DNA of 64,000 bases from Terriglobia bacterium. Its GTDB lineage: Bacteria; Acidobacteriota; Terriglobia; Bryobacterales; Bryobacteraceae. Shown piece after piece: positions 9,160 to 17,210 of the stretch. The position numbers and the translations under genes are program-made. The notes beneath the pieces are model-generated. The model saw only the letters and a list, made by a program, of their open reading frames with translations, searched no databases and was not told the DNA's origin. Numbering within the stretch: position 1 is the first letter of the stretch; every line of letters starts with the position of its first letter. Location of the stretch: contig JAIQFS010000005.1 in NCBI GenBank assembly GCA_020073145.1, forward strand, positions 1-64,000, written 5' to 3'.

Positions 9160-10890
9160 TCATCCCGCATCGTGAACAACGTTGCCGTTCACGATGGTCA
9201 GAACGGATCGAATCTTCTTGAGGTCGGCATCCGGCACGGTGAAATAGTCGCGGTCCAGAACCGCGAGATCGGCCAGCTTGCCCGGCTCAATGGTGCCGAT
9301 CGTGTCTTCCATCCGCAAGAACCAGGAGTTGCTGTGAGTGAACAGCCGGAGCGCCTCGGCGCGCGTGAGATGCTGGCCGGGGTTGACCTGGTCGCCGAAG
9401 GAGTTGATGCCCGTGGTCGCGTAATAGATGTGCAGCCACGGATTCAAGGGCGCGATGTGGACTCCATCGCCGTGCATGCCCACCTGAATTCCATGGTCGA
9501 CAATCGTTCGGAACGGTGGACCGGCGACCACCTTTGGATCCGACGAAGTGACCCAGCGGAAAGCGCCCATTTCCACCCCGCAGCCTAGCGCCTTTAGCCG
9601 GTTGAGCAGATCGGCGTTGACTTCCGGCACGTGGTGCACCACCCAGCGCAGCTTGGTGATGTCATTGTCGCGGTTGACGGTCTCATATTCCTCCACCACC
9701 TGCCGCAACCCCGCGAGGTTTTGCACCGCATTTTCATTCCGCCAGCCGGCCTGCGCCACCAGGCGCTGCGCCTCGCGCCACACCGCGCCGCTCGCCAGGG
9801 GCGCGGCCCATTCGCCGATGGCGCCGGTCCGCATCATGTCATCGCCAAAGAACGGAAATTGATTGCGAAGGCGTTCTTTCAACTCCGGCAGTTGCGGGTC
9901 GGCCTGATTCTGCAAAAAATTCATCTGCAGCCGGACGATCGTTTTGCCTTCGCGATGGAGTTCCAGCCACGCGTCGTACATCCGGTATTGGTCGAGGTTG
10001 GAAAGAATCTGGCTCGGGTGCAGCGGCCCCGGAGTCGGAAACAGCACTTGATCCAGATGCGAGGTCAGTCCCACGCTCGCCGCGTATTGCATCGCGTCCA
10101 TCGTGCTGCGCTTCTTGTCGGCAAACGACTGCATGCGGCGGAGGTAGTACAAGGCGGACGCGGAGGGGCCGCCGCCGGCGAAACCCGCCGCGGCAATCGC
10201 GCCATTGGCGGCGACTTTCACTGGGACAATGTCGGGATGCACTTTCGGGCCGGCGTCGGCGGCGTCGAAGAATTTCTTGCCCAGACTGTTGGTGGCGGCG
10301 GGACCGGTGAATCGTTCGTACAGCAGGACCGGCCGGTCGGGAACCGCCTGGTCGAGTTCCGCCAGCGTGGGATGCCGGTGTTCCGCCCACTGGTTGGGAT
10401 GCCAGCCGCCCATGGAGGTGATCCAGGCGCCTTCCGGAACGTTTTTCCGCCGGGCGGCGAGAGCTTCCTGCACGTCACGGAGGGAGGCGGTGTTTTCCAG
10501 GATGGTGTGATACCCGGGCCGGTTGGCGAGGCTCACGATGTGGATATGGGGCTCGACCAAACCCGGTACCACCGTACGGCCGCGCAGATCGATGACCCGG
10601 ACGCCGGCACTGGCCTTGGGCGGGCGGCCGCCCACCGCCAGAAACCGGCCGTTGCGGATGGTCACCGTGTTGACCACGGTGTCTTTCGCGTCGATGGTGT
10701 GAATTCTGCCGTTGACCAGCGCGAGCGTCGTGTCGCCGCCAACGCCCGCGCCGGGAGTCTGGCCGGACAGGCTGCCGGCCGCCGGCCCCGCTTCGAGCGC
10801 AACGCCGAGGAGCGCCGACGCTCCGGTGCTGGTCGCGAGAAATCGGCGGCGCGAGGGCCGCTTGGTGCGGGAGTCGGGTTTTTCGGGCAT
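9160..10890 (-). CDS. Tat-exported amidohydrolase family 3 protein (YtcJ-like)
   Basis: A 576-residue metal-dependent hydrolase. The N-terminus carries a twin-arginine signal (RRRFL at residues 14-18, then a hydrophobic stretch to about 40). The mature part begins with the strand-rich amidohydrolase entry (TLALVNGRIHTID) and the first metal motif VEPHIHI near residue 113; the C-terminus has the typical return (IEPGKLADLAVLDRDYF). Family members hydrolyse C-N bonds of varied amides; the substrate cannot be told from sequence. The gene stands alone and converges on the tannase gene, ending about 50 bases from it. Confidence 0.82.
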   Translation of the reverse strand: MPEKPDSRTKRPSRRRFLATSTGASALLGVALEAGPAAGSLSGQTPGAGVGGDTTLALVNGRIHTIDAKDTVVNTVTIRNGRFLAVGGRPPKASAGVRVIDLRGRTVVPGLVEPHIHIVSLANRPGYHTILENTASLRDVQEALAARRKNVPEGAWITSMGGWHPNQWAEHRHPTLAELDQAVPDRPVLLYERFTGPAATNSLGKKFFDAADAGPKVHPDIVPVKVAANGAIAAAGFAGGGPSASALYYLRRMQSFADKKRSTMDAMQYAASVGLTSHLDQVLFPTPGPLHPSQILSNLDQYRMYDAWLELHREGKTIVRLQMNFLQNQADPQLPELKERLRNQFPFFGDDMMRTGAIGEWAAPLASGAVWREAQRLVAQAGWRNENAVQNLAGLRQVVEEYETVNRDNDITKLRWVVHHVPEVNADLLNRLKALGCGVEMGAFRWVTSSDPKVVAGPPFRTIVDHGIQVGMHGDGVHIAPLNPWLHIYYATTGINSFGDQVNPGQHLTRAEALRLFTHSNSWFLRMEDTIGTIEPGKLADLAVLDRDYFTVPDADLKKIRSVLTIVNGNVVHDAG

Positions 10891-10996
10891 GAGTGGCCTC
10901 CGTTGGATCAGAGACTCGGATTATATCTTTGCCGGCTGCGCGGGTGCCAGTAGGGTGGGGCTCGTGCGACTCGGGGGGCGGAAGAGCGCCGGGGCC

Positions 10997-11725
10997 CTAC
11001 TGCAAGCTCTTCTTGTCGGAAAGATTGCGCGGCGACTTCCGCCGGAGCACCGAGACGAGCTTCTGGCCCGAGGCAGGAGTCCCGGCTCTTCCGCCACGGA
11101 CAATCTCTTGCGCGGTCAGTTTTCTGCCGAACAGTTTCTCATTCGCGCCATTATCCTGCCGCAAGGTTGAGCCTTCCAGGGACACGCCGGCGAACAGCCC
11201 GCGGGATCTCGAATACGTCAGGATCTCGGCCTTCATCACGATATCGGTGTCCGCCGCCGCGGTTCTGCCCTTGGGGCCGGCCGCCGCGGAAGCGTCCCCT
11301 CCCAGCTTCACCTTGCTCTTCAGGACCGACTCAGCGCCCTTGGGATTCATGACCAGAAGGACAAAGTCCGTGGCTTCGCCGCCCAGTTGAAACCCGATAT
11401 TGGCGCCTTCCAAGGCAAACATGGCGGGCGTGCCCCAAGCGCCGGTAAAGTGCGCGCCGGAGCGGCACACGATCGCGCCGCGTCCGTAGCTGGCTCCGAC
11501 TCCGAACGCCAGCTTCTTGACGGAAGGAAAGACGATCACGCATTCGGCGCGGTCGAGTAAGTCGCCCGGAAGGTTATCCGGAATATTGAGGATCTCCTCC
11601 AGAACCTGGCCGCACTGCTCGAGGCGTTCGGCCTCTTTGACATTCTTTTCGGCGCCCGACGCGCACGCCAGACCGGCCATGACCACCAGACCAATCCCAT
11701 TCTTCATTCGCATACTTCGCATCAT
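10997..11725 (-). CDS. SYLF (YSC84-type) lipid-binding domain protein
   Basis: A roughly 242-residue secreted or lipid-associated protein. The frame is open far upstream, but the signal-peptide-like start (MRMKNGIGLVVMAGLACASG) shows that translation begins at one of the clustered ATGs at 11725, 11722, 11713 or 11707. The core (AECVIVFPSVKKLAFGVGASYGRG-type stretch, then TGAWGTPAMF and the hydrophobic GGEATDFVLLVM) is the SYLF domain, known from yeast Ysc84 and bacterial BON/SYLF proteins to bind lipids or phosphoinositides. The C-terminal 50 residues are basic and unassigned. A 7-base inverted repeat at 11757-11774 lies just upstream and could be an operator shared with the divergent gene. 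Confidence 0.75.
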   Translation of the reverse strand: MMRSMRMKNGIGLVVMAGLACASGAEKNVKEAERLEQCGQVLEEILNIPDNLPGDLLDRAECVIVFPSVKKLAFGVGASYGRGAIVCRSGAHFTGAWGTPAMFALEGANIGFQLGGEATDFVLLVMNPKGAESVLKSKVKLGGDASAAAGPKGRTAAADTDIVMKAEILTYSRSRGLFAGVSLEGSTLRQDNGANEKLFGRKLTAQEIVRGGRAGTPASGQKLVSVLRRKSPRNLSDKKSLQ

Positions 11726-11899
11726 AGCTGCTTCCCATTTTGAGGAGGCGCCTCGAAAAGAGAGTATTCTCTTTGGATACTGGGGTCTCCCCGCTGACAA
11801 CCCCCGGGGGCCATGACTCCATGTGGATGGGCCGCCTGGACGGGCATTGACAACCAAAGCCAGTATTGAGACGGCTGCGGAACTGAAGCATGATGGGCT

Positions 11900-12445
11900 G
11901 TGGCCTCGAGTTTCATGACGTTGACGCAAGGCGAACGCCAGCTCTTTCGCCTCGAAACCGCGACTGGCAAATTGCTTCTGACCAACCTCAGGGTTTGGCA
12001 CGGCAGCGAATCCGAGTTCACGAGTATCCGGCTGGAAGATGCGGGTTCCGTATCCGTAGTCCAATTGACGCACCGTTGGCTCCTCTGGGCGACCGGCGTG
12101 TGCATCATGCTGGCCGCCTGCCTGGTGTGGATGGCTTCGCAGGGCGTCGCGTATATCGGAATCGAGAATTACCGGAGGCTGGCCAGCCTTCTTCTGTTCG
12201 CCAGTGCTCTTCTGGTGATGGCGTTCGGCACCAAGCGCTTCACGCAGGTGCGGATTGCGTCGAACCAGGCCGCGATTGAGGTTCGGATCCGGAGCATGGT
12301 CCGCGGGGAGATCATTCAGTTTGTCCGCGCCATGGAAGATGCGAAGAATGCCCGCTTCCGGCAGAGCGATGACGCTATCCCACCACAGAGCGTGGGCAAG
12401 CCTGCCTTGGGTGTGTCCGCGCCGTACCGGCAGCAATTGAGCTAG
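11900..12445 (+). CDS. small two-helix membrane protein, unknown function
   Basis: A 181-residue protein beginning with GTG at 11900; an ATG at 11915 is the alternative start. The N-terminal 50 residues resemble a PH-like beta domain (GERQLFRLETATGKLLLTN). Two transmembrane helices follow, near residues 62-82 and 94-110, then a beta-rich segment and a Pro/Gln-rich tail. It is divergent from the SYLF gene, about 175 bases away. No family is recognised. Its stop lies just before the remnant of the PQQ-type gene and marks the left edge of the accessory patch. Confidence 0.5.
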   Translation: MASSFMTLTQGERQLFRLETATGKLLLTNLRVWHGSESEFTSIRLEDAGSVSVVQLTHRWLLWATGVCIMLAACLVWMASQGVAYIGIENYRRLASLLLFASALLVMAFGTKRFTQVRIASNQAAIEVRIRSMVRGEIIQFVRAMEDAKNARFRQSDDAIPPQSVGKPALGVSAPYRQQLS

Positions 12446-12621
12446 GCCCGCGCGGTCATTCCACTCCGAACGCCAGCAGGACGTTGCCAGGTGTGCCGCG
12501 CAGCGCCCTCGTCCGTTACGAGCAGGCTCGTGACGGCTCCTCCCCAAAACACGAGATCGCCGAGCATGGGACGCAGTAGCGCGGCAGTCGCGATCAACTC
12601 CTCAAGATTGGAATTCGGCAT
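12442..12621 (-). pseudogene. N-terminal fragment of a nucleotidyltransferase (AbiEii-like), fused by deletion to foreign sequence
   Basis: Reading the minus strand from the ATG at 12621, the first 38 or so codons give a helix followed by LGDLVFWGGAVTSLLVTDEG. This matches what I know as the opening of nucleotidyltransferase-fold proteins of the AbiEii-like type, where the GG(S/A) precedes the catalytic Asp motif. The frame then runs out of homology at about 12507, exactly where the PQQ-gene remnant begins, and stops at 12442-12444. The catalytic Asp residues are missing. I infer a deletion junction. AbiEii-type proteins are toxins of abortive-infection systems, which agrees with the defence flavour of this patch. 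Confidence 0.4.
12456..12507 (-). pseudogene. 3'-end remnant of a second PQQ-type beta-propeller gene
   Basis: Codons on the minus strand read LRGTPGNVLLAFGVE followed by TGA, identical in protein to the last 15 residues of the complete PQQ-type gene that ends at 15450. The DNA differs at five positions within these codons (CTG/CTA, GGC/GGG, ACA/ACG, CCT/CCG, GAA/GAG), all silent. That pattern means a formerly functional paralogue, not a recent target-site duplication. Upstream of the conserved codons the frame soon meets a TAA, so only the tail survives. Confidence 0.7.
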
Positions 12622-12754
12622 GGACCTTTCGCAGCCGCCGGTGCAACTCCGTCTCGGCGATCTTGCGCTCTCTCGCGTCCCTCACGCAGCGCGTCGGCAT
12701 CCGCATACGGCCAGACGGGGATCGGATCATCCGTATCCACGTCACAAGATCGCC

Positions 12755-12773
12755 TATACCGCAATGCGGTATA
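12755..12773. promoter_or_regulatory. palindromic operator of the toxin-antitoxin locus
   Basis: A perfect inverted repeat with 8-base arms (TATACCGC and GCGGTATA) around AAT ends 7 bases before the GTG of the toxin remnant. Autoregulated higBA/relBE-type operons normally carry such a palindrome over the promoter as the binding site for the HTH antitoxin. The antitoxin gene downstream is intact, so the site may still work. Confidence 0.6.
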
Positions 12774-12780
12774 CTGTGGA

Positions 12781-13126
12781 GTGGTGGATGAGGCGCCCGA
12801 AATCACGGTCCTGCAACTGCCGAAGTTCAAGGCCGAGGCCACCGAGCTGATCGGGGCAGATGGCATCGAAGCGGTTGCCGTTTCATCTGATTGACCATCC
12901 GGACGCTGGCGACGTGATACCGGGATCGGGCGGAATCCGGAAACTGCGATGGGCAGCGAAGGGCAAAGGAAAGCGCGGCGGTGCCCGGATGATCTACCTG
13001 TACGTTGTGATCGCCGCCCGCGTTTCCCTGATTCGGTGTTACGCCAAGAACGTCAAGACGGATCTGACCTCGAACGAGAAGAAATAGCTGCGGCAAATCG
13101 CGGCCCATCTGAAAGGAGCGCAATAG
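12781..13126 (+). pseudogene. RelE/HigB-type toxin, inactivated by a frameshift and an amber stop
   Basis: The GTG at 12781 opens the toxin N-terminus (ITVLQLPKFKAEATELIG), but the frame ends at TGA 12892. The body of the toxin continues in the next frame (LIDHPDAGDVIPGSGGIRK, then LRWAAKGKGKRGGAR), reaching a TAG at 13085 and, if that is read through, LRQIAAHLKGAQ and a final TAG at 13124-13126 abutting the antitoxin ATG. One extra C near 12877 would explain the frameshift and a CAG-to-TAG change the internal stop. The PDAGDVIPGTGG-like and KWARxGxGKxGGxR-like blocks are those of ribosome-dependent mRNA interferases. A start at the internal ATG 12860 would yield a 75-residue fragment lacking the first strands, unlikely to be toxic. 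Confidence 0.72.
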
Positions 13127-13438
13127 ATGCCCAAGAAAACCGGCACTAAGAAGACGCCATTCGGCACGGGCTTGATCGAGGGAATGAAGCTCGTCCTGGC
13201 TCACCAGCGGGGCAAGGTCGAACTGGAGCAAGTCTGGCCGAAGCCGATCGATGTCAAAGCGATTCGCAAGCGCGTGAAGATGTCCCAGGCCGAATTCTCG
13301 CGAACCTATGGCATCAGCAAGCGCGCTTTGCAGGAGTGGGAACAGGGCGGCCGCCAGCCCGATTCGGCCGCACGGGCCTATCTGACCGTCATCGCGAAGG
13401 AGCCGGCAGTCGTGCGCCGGGCGCTGGCGAGCGAATGA
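13127..13438 (+). CDS. HigA/NadS-type helix-turn-helix antitoxin
   Basis: A 103-residue DNA-binding protein with a good ribosome binding site (AAGGAG, about 9 bases upstream). Residues 45-95 form an XRE/Cro-type helix-turn-helix (KAIRKRVKMSQAEFSRTYG, then SKRALQEWEQGGRQPDSAA), followed by the short helix usual in single-gene HTH antitoxins (YLTVIAKEP). It should neutralise the RelE/HigB-type toxin and repress the operon through the palindrome at 12755-12773. The toxin gene directly upstream is broken, so the antitoxin is an orphan. No disruption is visible here. Confidence 0.8.
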   Translation: MPKKTGTKKTPFGTGLIEGMKLVLAHQRGKVELEQVWPKPIDVKAIRKRVKMSQAEFSRTYGISKRALQEWEQGGRQPDSAARAYLTVIAKEPAVVRRALASE

Positions 13439-13669
13439 ACAAAAAGTCCAATTCGAAGCAACTGGCTCGCACGTTCCGTCTGTCACCGCTTTTTTCAGTG
13501 CCCCCATGTTGGGACGGTTCTCCAAATCCGGCCCGTGAAGCAGCCACTCGTGTGCGCGCGTTTTACGCTTGCGTGCACCTTGGATGGACTCATTACCAAT
13601 TCCGTTGCGAGGTGGGAATACGGAGCCCGACGAGCCCCAGTTTCCCCTGCTTTTCGTCCCGACTGCAGG

Positions 13670-15187
13670 CTATGTCGGGAGACTGAGTTGGGACGGCGTT
13701 ATCGCTGCCGGCTGGCGGATCTCTGCAAGTTTCTTGAGCAAAATGCGGACGATTCTTTCGACCTCCTGATTCATCGGGAGTGACACGTCGATTGTAAGAC
13801 CACCCACTCTCCGCGACTCGTCGAACATGCCCGCTGGTGTGTCAGAAAACCACACGGGCACTGCATCTCCCGTCTTAAAACGCTCCTTGAATTGATCCGA
13901 TTCAATTTTTGTCCAGATCTTCTTAGGATACATTTGACTCAGTAGCGCAATTACGAATCGGGCTTCCGATTGGTAAATTGGGCGCAAGTACTCCTCGATA
14001 TCGACGGCGAGAATTCGGTGTTGTTCGTTCTTGTCGTAGAAGACTTCACTCTCGGCATCCTGCAGCTGCCGAAAAAGCTCCTCGGCGATCGCGCGATCCT
14101 CGCCGGCGAAAGACAAAGCAAAGTCGTAGCGGTTTTCAAATTCGATACCTAAGAAACCGAGGTCGAGGGCAAATTGCTTCCATGGGATATTACGGATGAA
14201 GAAAATAAATTGTGGATCCTCGACCGTGATCTGTTCGGAGGTCCCATCGTAATGAATAACGTCCGAGATGTCGGAATCGGACTCAATTAGATCCTTCAGA
14301 TACTGCTTGTCGACGACCTGGCTGACGCTCCCTCGCATCTCCACGTGCTGGCGTGTCGCTTCGCGCAAGGAAAGCGTCCACTCCTTGCCGTCCGCTAGCC
14401 ATCGAAGGATATGGAGGTAAGGGGCGCGCCCCTCCTTTCTAATCTTCGTACCTCTGCAGAACTTTTCACAGCGTGCGCGGAAGACCTGAGCCAATCGCTC
14501 CCAGACATCCGCGCTGACCGATTCAAAGCTGACCTCGACGCGCTTGCGTGAATCCTGCCGTTCCAGCACTCCAGCGCGCTGGCAAACCTCCCGCGCTAGC
14601 ATCTGGGCGAGATAGAAGCTGCCTTGAGCTGCGGTCACAATTTCGTCTTCGACGTTGATGTCAACGTTGAGCGCGTCGGCGCCTCTCGTAACAACCTGAC
14701 GAACATTGTCATTCGGATTGGTCTCAAAGGGAATTACGTCAATCCGGTTAACTAAATCATGCGCAAAGCTGATCAAATTCTCACCGGCCTTGTTAATCCC
14801 TACCACAACAACTTTTGTTCCTTTGGACTCGTCGTCGGCCAACGTCTTCATATAGTCAGCCAGGGAAGCCCTGGTCGCGTTCGGAAGCTTGTGAAAATCG
14901 TCGATGATGACGAGCCCAACGCCGCCGAGAGATGGGAGAGCCTCGATGTATTCGACGTCCGTTGGTCGCCGGGCCGACAATTTCGTGACGACTCCGCCCA
15001 CGCTGAGTCGCTTTAGTGCTGTCTCGACCGCCGAGGTCTTTCCGATCCCAGACGGACCCTCGATCACTACTCCACGTCCCGGTGTGCGGAGACCGACGAG
15101 GAGCCTTGTGTATTCCGAGGGCTCCACGAACGTGAACGTGGGCACACCGCTGGTCTTGAAAACCTCTTCCAGCAACGGAGTACTCAT
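13670..15187 (-). CDS. NTPase-TIR fusion protein, candidate antiphage effector
   Basis: A 505-residue protein. The N-terminal half is a P-loop NTPase: Walker A GPSGIGKT at residues 44-51, Walker B VIIDDFH at 93-99, a sensor-1-like strand (VVVVGIN, 126-132) and a helical lid to about 240. Residues about 240-345 look like a winged-helix or similar linker. The C-terminus (about 353-490) is a TIR domain: YDFALSFAGEDR, then FYDKNEQ, and WTKIESD with Glu429 at the place of the catalytic glutamate of TIR NAD-hydrolases. The inferred role is a switch in which the NTPase senses infection and the TIR domain depletes or modifies NAD. The base composition is visibly less GC-rich than flanking genes, indicating transfer. 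I see no partner gene. Confidence 0.78.
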   Translation of the reverse strand: MSTPLLEEVFKTSGVPTFTFVEPSEYTRLLVGLRTPGRGVVIEGPSGIGKTSAVETALKRLSVGGVVTKLSARRPTDVEYIEALPSLGGVGLVIIDDFHKLPNATRASLADYMKTLADDESKGTKVVVVGINKAGENLISFAHDLVNRIDVIPFETNPNDNVRQVVTRGADALNVDINVEDEIVTAAQGSFYLAQMLAREVCQRAGVLERQDSRKRVEVSFESVSADVWERLAQVFRARCEKFCRGTKIRKEGRAPYLHILRWLADGKEWTLSLREATRQHVEMRGSVSQVVDKQYLKDLIESDSDISDVIHYDGTSEQITVEDPQFIFFIRNIPWKQFALDLGFLGIEFENRYDFALSFAGEDRAIAEELFRQLQDAESEVFYDKNEQHRILAVDIEEYLRPIYQSEARFVIALLSQMYPKKIWTKIESDQFKERFKTGDAVPVWFSDTPAGMFDESRRVGGLTIDVSLPMNQEVERIVRILLKKLAEIRQPAAITPSQLSLPT

Positions 15188-15449
15188 AACGCTAGTATGG
15201 CCGATTCTGAGCCTCCGCTGGATGAGCGCGGTCCGGCGTCCGCCTTGTAGCGCGGCGCCCTATGCATGAATTGGTGCCATTTGAAATTCAGGGGTTGGTC
15301 CCGAGAAATGCGGCAGGAGAAACCCAGGGAGGGACGGAACGCATTCGCTTGCTCTCGCACGGGAGTGTGAGCCGATCTGTACCGGGAGTGCCCAGGACAG
15401 GCGTAAGTCCACGACGACGTTCCGTCTAGCCCCGAGTTCTCCTGTGCTA

Positions 15450-17045
15450 TCACTCCACTCCGAACGCCAGCAGGACGTTGCCCGGCGTCCCGCGTAGCGT
15501 GCCGGGGTATCCGGACGCGGCGAAGACCATGCCGCCCACGACCACCGGGCCCGCCGAGCCGAACGAGCCTCCCTTGGCGGGCACGTGGTTGACGGTGTCG
15601 AAGTCGCGCACGGCATTGAAACTCCAGATCACCTTTCCGTTGGCATCCACGGCGCGCAGGATGCCATCCCATCCGCCGGTGAAGACGACTCCCGGAATGG
15701 CACTGGCCGGACCTGCCTGTCCGCGCCGGTCCGCGTTGATGGCGGCATTCCAATCCACCTTGCCGGTTAGGATGTCCAGCGCCTTCAAGCCACCGCCGGG
15801 CTGCTGCAATGGATAGTACACGCGGGTTCCATCGGCCGCGCCGCCCCAAACGACTAGACCAGACGCGGAAGGCGCCTGAGTCTCCCACAATTGGGTCCGC
15901 CAGAGGAGCTTGCCTTGGTTGTCGGGATCGAGCGCGACGGCCACGCCGCCCTTTCCCGCGGCCAACAGAATGTCCTTGCCGTTGACGGTTTCGAGAATTG
16001 CGGACGAACCGCCGAAGTCGTAGTCCGGCCCCAGCTTCTCCGGGCAATTGGTGTCGGCAGCATTGGCCGCCTGGCAGCGGGCCATGAACGTGTCGTCCTG
16101 AAACTCCTGGTGATGCCACATCATCTTGCCGTCGCTCATGCGCAGGGCGAGAATGGAATCGCTGGTGGCGGCGGCCAGCCGTCCGAAGTTGTTGCCGGTG
16201 CCGGCGTAGACCAGGCCGCGCTTGGCATCGACGGTGGGGGTGTTCCATACGGATGCACCCGCGGGTCCCCAGCGCTCGACTCCATTCGAGTTCTCGCCGA
16301 GCTGGCGCAGCGGCTCGGCAATGCTCTCGGTGCGCCACAGCACTTTGCCGGTGTTGGCGTCCACCGCGGCCACGGCCCCGCGGGATTTGCAGCACTCATA
16401 TTTCAGATCGGCCCCGACCAGGGTCTCGGTGCCCGACATCGGCACATAGAGCCGTCCGTCATGCCAGGCCGCGGTGGCGCTCAGGTTATTCAGTCCGGTC
16501 CGGATCTGCGATTTCCAGAGCAGTTTGCCATCGTGCGCATCGAGGGCGTAGGCGGTGGTGGAGCGGGTGACGAAGAAGATGGCGTAGCGGCTCCCCGGGT
16601 GGCCGGAGATCGGCGCGGCGATGGGAGCGAACCGGCCAAACATATCGGCCTGGTAGGCCCAGTAAACGCAGCCCGTTTTGGCGTCGAGCGAAACCACGAC
16701 GCCGTTGTCATTGCCCACGAAGACTCTGCCGAAGGCCACCGAGGGCTGGGAGTACATGCTCTTGGCATCGGGAAATCCAAAAGCCCACTTCAGCTGCAGT
16801 TTGGGCACATCGGCGGGCGTGAGACCGGCGGCGGCTTTGGTTTGAAAGCGCGTGTTGCCCGCTCCGCCCCAGCCTGACCAAGCCGGTGCCGCGTCCAGAC
16901 CGGCGAGTTCGGGATTCCCCGGGCAAGCGTTTGCCGATTCCTTCAGGACGCCCTCCGCAACTCCGGCCGGCGGCTGGGCAAGCTGCGCCCCTGCGGAGCT
17001 TGCGAACACTGCCAGTACGGTGGGAAGCAAGATTGCGTATCTCAT
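15450..17045 (-). CDS. secreted PQQ-binding-like beta-propeller dehydrogenase
   Basis: A 531-residue exported quinoprotein-type propeller with a signal peptide (about 1-20). Tryptophan-docking blades recur (DGKLLWKSQI, TGKVLWRTES, QGKLLWRTQL, TGKVDWNAAI, NGKVIWSFNA). A vicinal Cys-Cys pair (YECCKSRG, near residue 218) matches the disulfide that lies over PQQ in alcohol and polyvinyl-alcohol dehydrogenases. No cytochrome c CxxCH motif is present, so unlike PVA dehydrogenase it would need a separate electron acceptor. The alternative is a non-catalytic propeller. Its last 15 residues are duplicated as a remnant at 12456, placing this gene at the right edge of the accessory patch. Confidence 0.75.
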   Translation of the reverse strand: MRYAILLPTVLAVFASSAGAQLAQPPAGVAEGVLKESANACPGNPELAGLDAAPAWSGWGGAGNTRFQTKAAAGLTPADVPKLQLKWAFGFPDAKSMYSQPSVAFGRVFVGNDNGVVVSLDAKTGCVYWAYQADMFGRFAPIAAPISGHPGSRYAIFFVTRSTTAYALDAHDGKLLWKSQIRTGLNNLSATAAWHDGRLYVPMSGTETLVGADLKYECCKSRGAVAAVDANTGKVLWRTESIAEPLRQLGENSNGVERWGPAGASVWNTPTVDAKRGLVYAGTGNNFGRLAAATSDSILALRMSDGKMMWHHQEFQDDTFMARCQAANAADTNCPEKLGPDYDFGGSSAILETVNGKDILLAAGKGGVAVALDPDNQGKLLWRTQLWETQAPSASGLVVWGGAADGTRVYYPLQQPGGGLKALDILTGKVDWNAAINADRRGQAGPASAIPGVVFTGGWDGILRAVDANGKVIWSFNAVRDFDTVNHVPAKGGSFGSAGPVVVGGMVFAASGYPGTLRGTPGNVLLAFGVE

Positions 17046-17210
17046 GAGTCGGTCCTCGGAATGTATTGTAGTCCACCAGGGGAGCGGCGGGCAGCGGCGC
17101 TGCGTGCCGCCACCGCCAGTCGAGAGCTCTCAGTTCTCTTGACTGCAAGTCGACTTGAAGTGGCACAATACAACTTCCTGCTTCCGGAAGGCAGGGAACC
17201 GGAGGCGATC

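Larger units (their letters stand above)
12446..12780. other. intergenic stretch made of gene debris
   Basis: These 335 bases hold no intact gene. From left to right they contain the PQQ-gene tail, the nucleotidyltransferase fragment, and upstream of it on the minus strand a short open segment (about 12624-12735) whose two adjacent frames read DPIPVWPYADADALREG and ERKIAETELHRRLRK. The latter looks like the frameshifted C-terminus of another lost gene ending at a TGA overlapping the nucleotidyltransferase start. The toxin-antitoxin promoter region closes the stretch. Confidence 0.45.

Noticed and set aside
11726-12547. Extension of the SYLF reading frame by about 270 codons upstream
   Set aside because: It runs antisense through the two-helix membrane protein and the PQQ remnant; the signal peptide at 11725-11707 fixes the real start.
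12456-15495. Direct repeats at both ends of the accessory patch read as attL/attR of an integrated element
   Set aside because: The repeat encodes the same protein tail and differs only at silent codon positions, which fits an old gene duplication; no integrase is present.
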